Positions 31,546 to 34,519 of a stretch of DNA of 34,519 nt are shown here, one piece after another; the stretch's first letter is position 1, and each line of letters begins with the position of its first letter. This stretch comes from Chloroflexota bacterium (GTDB lineage Bacteria; Chloroflexota; Dehalococcoidia; Lucifugimonadales; JACPCK01): positions 1-34,519 of the forward strand of contig JACPCK010000046.1 in NCBI GenBank assembly GCA_016179845.1, written 5' to 3'. The notes under the pieces are model-generated. The model saw only the letters and a list, made by a program, of their open reading frames with translations, was not told where the DNA came from and did no database searches. Made by a program: the position numbers and the translations under genes.

Positions 31546-32631
31546 CTACAGGCGAGTCGGTAAGGGGTCCCTGTTCAGCCGGGCCATCACCTTGTCAAAG
31601 TCGGCCACCATGTCCCGCACCACATCCCCTGCACCCTTGATCTCCCTGATGAGGCCAGCCACAGCCCCCATGTACATCTCACCCCACTCCAGGTCCGCAT
31701 TGAAGTAGGCGCTTTCACGCCGCTGCAGGCCCCTGCCAGTGGGGTCCTGGTAGCTCTCCTCCACGAACTGCACCAACTCAAGACCGCTGGCGCCGCTGAG
31801 CTCCATCTCCAGGTATTTCTGGGTGAACCTGTTCTTCAGAGTCCGGCCCAGGCCCGTCCCTATCCTTCTGCCCCAGGCCACCGTCCCGGTGTCATCGGCC
31901 TCTACGATGGCCTGCTTGGCCTTGGGATGCAGGCGACTCTCGTGAGTAGCAAGAAACCGTGTCCCCATGCAAATACCCTCAGCGCCCAGGGCAAAGGCGG
32001 CCACCATGCCCCGGGCGTCGCCAACGCCGCACCCAGACACCACCGGGAGCTTCACCGCGTCCACCACCTGGGGTAGAAGAACAAAAAGGGGAGTCTCGCT
32101 CTTGCCTGGGCTGTGCCCTCCCGCCTCGTAGCCCGCGCAGGCAAATATGTCCACCCCCGCCTCTTCAGCCTTCCTGGCGTGCCGCACCGTCGTGCCTATG
32201 TGGATGACCTTCATCCCCGCCTTGTGGAGGGCTTCGGTCAGTATCTCCGGGCCACCGGTGGAGACGTAAGCGATTGGCACCTTCTCCTCAATAGCTACCC
32301 GGAGCCGCTCCTCGATGGATAGCTCCACCTGCTCGCCCTTCCATATCTGTTTCATGCGGGCCTGGCTGCCTTTGATGCCCAGGTTGATGCCAAAGGGCTT
32401 GTTGGTGAGCTTCCTGACCTGCCTGATCATGGCCCGCGTGTGCTCGGCCACCTTCTGGGGGTCGCCGTCCCGCTCCAGAGCCTTATCCACCATCATGTTT
32501 CCTGAAACTATGCCGAGGCCCCCGGCGTTGGAGACGGCGGCCACCAGTTGGGGCGTCACTGGATAGTTCATGGGGGACTGGATAATGGGGTACTTGACAC
32601 CTAGAATGTCACATACTCGTGTCCTTCGCAT
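31546..32631 (-). CDS. Nitronate monooxygenase family protein, copy 2
   Basis: 361 residues, close paralogue of copy 1 with the same FMN motifs (ILGVKYPIIQSPMNYPVTPQ, CAGYEAGGHSP, GCGVGDARG, ALGAEGICMGTRF). The two differ mainly in the 80-residue segment around residues 60-150: copy 2 has an insert (KGSQARMKQIWKGEQVELSI) where copy 1 is shorter. The C-terminal thirds are nearly identical at the DNA level in patches. Both may have different substrate specificities after duplication. A GAGG-containing ribosome site precedes the ATG. Confidence 0.9.
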   Translation of the reverse strand: MRRTRVCDILGVKYPIIQSPMNYPVTPQLVAAVSNAGGLGIVSGNMMVDKALERDGDPQKVAEHTRAMIRQVRKLTNKPFGINLGIKGSQARMKQIWKGEQVELSIEERLRVAIEEKVPIAYVSTGGPEILTEALHKAGMKVIHIGTTVRHARKAEEAGVDIFACAGYEAGGHSPGKSETPLFVLLPQVVDAVKLPVVSGCGVGDARGMVAAFALGAEGICMGTRFLATHESRLHPKAKQAIVEADDTGTVAWGRRIGTGLGRTLKNRFTQKYLEMELSGASGLELVQFVEESYQDPTGRGLQRRESAYFNADLEWGEMYMGAVAGLIREIKGAGDVVRDMVADFDKVMARLNRDPLPTRL

Positions 32632-32706
32632 CTCGTAGCCTCCTCTTGTTAGGGCTCCTCAGCAGGCTATTTTCCAGGTCTACGGCCTAAGCCCGTCGCT
32701 GTGTTA

Positions 32707-34503
32707 CTATTGAGCGTGTTTGGCATACTCCAGGCTGTTGGTTACTGAACCTCCGGTGGATACAGTGGTGGACCATTCTACCCTGGGGCTAAGGGCGAAG
32801 AGCTCATGGGCAAAGGATACAGGCCACATCCAGTAGTTCTTGTTGATCCACTCCCCCAACTCCCTAGCGATGGAGACCCGCTTATTGAAGTCTGCCTCGC
32901 CCCGCATCTTAGTGCACGCCTGGTCCATGAAGGGATGTTCCTGATGATGGATCGCGGTGGTGCTGAGGCCGCCCACCGTGCAGCCGTGGCCCCAAAAGGT
33001 TCGGCCGGTGGTATTGCCTAGCTCGTAGACCCAGCCGCCAGTCTTGCGGTCGATGATCTTCTGCCTGACCGTAGGCCTGTACTCCACAATCGCTCGGTTG
33101 GGTTTCAGGCCTATGGCCTCCCAGTAAGAGGCCACCGCCTCTGCCACTGCCAGCCGGTCCGTCGGTGGCATGAACCAGAAACCGAAACTGAAACCAGCCG
33201 GATACCCTGCCTGGGCCAGCAACTCCTTCGCCTTCTTGGGGTCGTAGAAGTAGGGCTTCAGGTCGGGGCTGGTCCAAGCGGCCCCTGGGGTGTACACCCA
33301 GCCTGCCACGTTGGTCACTTCGCCCTCGCCCAGGAGGATCTTGTCCACAATGGCCTGTCGATCGATGGCTAAATTCATAGCCTGCCGCACTGCGAGGGGC
33401 TTGGAGTCCAGGGGGTCCTGCCCCGCCCAGGGGACGGTGGGGTCATAGTTGGGGTGGCTCTTGAGCCACAGGCCACCGAACCATCCCTCGTAGGCCCTTT
33501 GTCGCTCCAGGCGGCTCAGGCGGAGCCCCGCAGCCACCGCCTCCGGCTTCAGCTTGAAGTCCAGCCTTATTATGTCGGCCTTGCCAGTCCGCAGAAGGGC
33601 CATCTGGGTAGAGCTTTCCGGCACCATGAGGATGTTGAGCTCGGCAAACTCGGGGACCACCCGCCAGTGCTCTTCCAGGGCCTTGTACCTGAGGGACTGG
33701 GACCTCTTGTGCTCCAAGAACTCGAAGGGCCCTGTGAATACGGGTTTACGGGCAAATCCATCCTCGCCAACCTGCTCCATGTAGCTCTTGGGAAAAACTT
33801 TCAGGCCGCGGAACTCGGTGAGCAGGGAGTCCTCCACTTCCGTCATCACCTCAGGGCTATGGATGACCAAGTCATAGTCACCGAGGATCTCGATGTTCTT
33901 AGGGTCCTTGCCGTACCATTTGACAAAATCAGCCGCAAAGGTAGCGATAGAGCCAGGCTTCTGGTAGTCAGTAAGGCTGGCCTTGACGTCTTCCGCTTTC
34001 ATCTCCCCTCTGCCGTCGTGGAACTTGACACCCTTACGGAGCTTGAAGACCCAGTCGACCTTGCCGTCCGGCTTCACCACCACCTTCCACTCCGTGGCCA
34101 AGCCCGGGAGATAGCCCAAAGTGACCGGGTCGGCGAACAGGAGGGACTCGGTCATAGGGGACATCAAGCCCTCCTCGAACCCGGAGGTATACCGGAGCAC
34201 CCACCTCTCCGACTCGAAGCCCGATACCACAGGCGTCAGCACACCGGTGGGCCTGCGCTTGACCGCGGGCGCTGCCGTAGGCGTAGGTGTAGGTGCCGCG
34301 CGAGTGGGTGTGGAAATAACTGTCAGGGCCCTGGTTGGCGTGGCCACCGGTGCCACTGCTGGCGCTGTCGTGGGCGTTGTGGTGGGCGCAACAGCCGGTG
34401 CAGCCGTAGGCGTTACCGTCGGCGCCGCCCTGGCGCAGGCCAGCAACGTGAAAAGGCTTAATAGGAGGAACATCATGCCAAGTCTTAGCACCGAACCTAT
34501 CAC
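32707..34503 (-). CDS. Peptide/nickel-type ABC transporter substrate-binding lipoprotein (SBP_bac_5)
   Basis: 598 residues with a GTG start six bases after GGGAGG. Signal peptide with lipobox LLAC (Cys23), then a Thr/Pro/Ala linker of about 55 residues. The binding domain is a family 5 solute-binding protein: FEEGLMSPMTESLLFADP near the start, WVFKLRKGVKFHDG (the family's characteristic FxLRxGxxFHDG), LAVRQAMNLAIDRQAIVDKI, and YDPKKAKELLAQAGYPAG. Such proteins capture oligopeptides, nickel or other ligands for import. No permease or ATPase genes are in view; they may lie beyond the right edge or elsewhere. The gene shares its strand with the nitronate monooxygenases but is separated from them by 75 bases. 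Confidence 0.92.
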   Translation of the reverse strand: MIGSVLRLGMMFLLLSLFTLLACARAAPTVTPTAAPAVAPTTTPTTAPAVAPVATPTRALTVISTPTRAAPTPTPTAAPAVKRRPTGVLTPVVSGFESERWVLRYTSGFEEGLMSPMTESLLFADPVTLGYLPGLATEWKVVVKPDGKVDWVFKLRKGVKFHDGRGEMKAEDVKASLTDYQKPGSIATFAADFVKWYGKDPKNIEILGDYDLVIHSPEVMTEVEDSLLTEFRGLKVFPKSYMEQVGEDGFARKPVFTGPFEFLEHKRSQSLRYKALEEHWRVVPEFAELNILMVPESSTQMALLRTGKADIIRLDFKLKPEAVAAGLRLSRLERQRAYEGWFGGLWLKSHPNYDPTVPWAGQDPLDSKPLAVRQAMNLAIDRQAIVDKILLGEGEVTNVAGWVYTPGAAWTSPDLKPYFYDPKKAKELLAQAGYPAGFSFGFWFMPPTDRLAVAEAVASYWEAIGLKPNRAIVEYRPTVRQKIIDRKTGGWVYELGNTTGRTFWGHGCTVGGLSTTAIHHQEHPFMDQACTKMRGEADFNKRVSIARELGEWINKNYWMWPVSFAHELFALSPRVEWSTTVSTGGSVTNSLEYAKHAQ

Positions 34504-34519
34504 TGAGGACCTCCCTTTA

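Overview
The window reads as GC-rich bacterial chromosome, most likely Chloroflexota (Dehalococcoidia or SAR202-like). This is inferred from its gene content: lipoproteins with long Thr/Pro linkers behind the lipobox, family III CoA-transferases, nitronate monooxygenases, a phosphotriesterase-family hydrolase, a SBP_bac_5 binding protein and NarL-type two-component genes. No rRNA or marker phylogeny was available, so the assignment is an inference.

Layout. 1-4616 (minus): the start of an unidentified gene, a CaiC-like acyl-CoA ligase with its terminator, and a SbcC/Rad50-like ATPase. 4734-6249 (plus): ffh behind a clear sigma70-type promoter, then tRNA-Pro(GGG) with its own promoter. 6250-7062: two broken mobile genes (serine recombinase tail, ISNCY-type transposase tail) abutting the tRNA. 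7189-11617 (minus): phosphotriesterase-family hydrolase, a decayed coding remnant and a large surface lipoprotein. 11682-14103: small island 1, bounded by similar att-like sites (one is a tRNA 3'-end fragment). It carries a RepB-like primase, a frameshifted zinc-finger gene and a novel zinc-motif protein whose start lies inside a 19-bp palindrome.

14213-22026 (minus): an extracytoplasmic redox and sensing cluster. In transcription order it holds a GAF-GAF histidine kinase, a NarL-type regulator, a receiver-only protein, a beta-propeller lipoprotein, a cupredoxin lipoprotein, a cytochrome c tail and a DsbD/CcdA-like membrane protein with an unusual extra N-terminal half. The kinase-regulator pair ends at a good intrinsic terminator.

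22158-27664: island 2, heavily decayed. An IS1182-type element (16-bp perfect inverted ends) sits at its left edge. It is followed by a primase-helicase pseudogene, small accessory ORFs, a resolvase-type HTH peptide, a cluster of competing inverted arms and a small serine recombinase broken at a run of ten Gs. A tmRNA-like 3' end lies at its right edge. 28110-34503: return to metabolic genes, namely a double CoA-transferase fusion, two tandem nitronate monooxygenases and a SBP_bac_5 lipoprotein.

All long chromosomal genes are intact, while nearly all genes in the mobile regions carry stops or indels, many in homopolymer runs. That contrast suggests real decay rather than general sequencing error. 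The most novel material is the redox cluster at 14-22 kb and the primase/zinc-finger mini-island at 11.7-14.1 kb.
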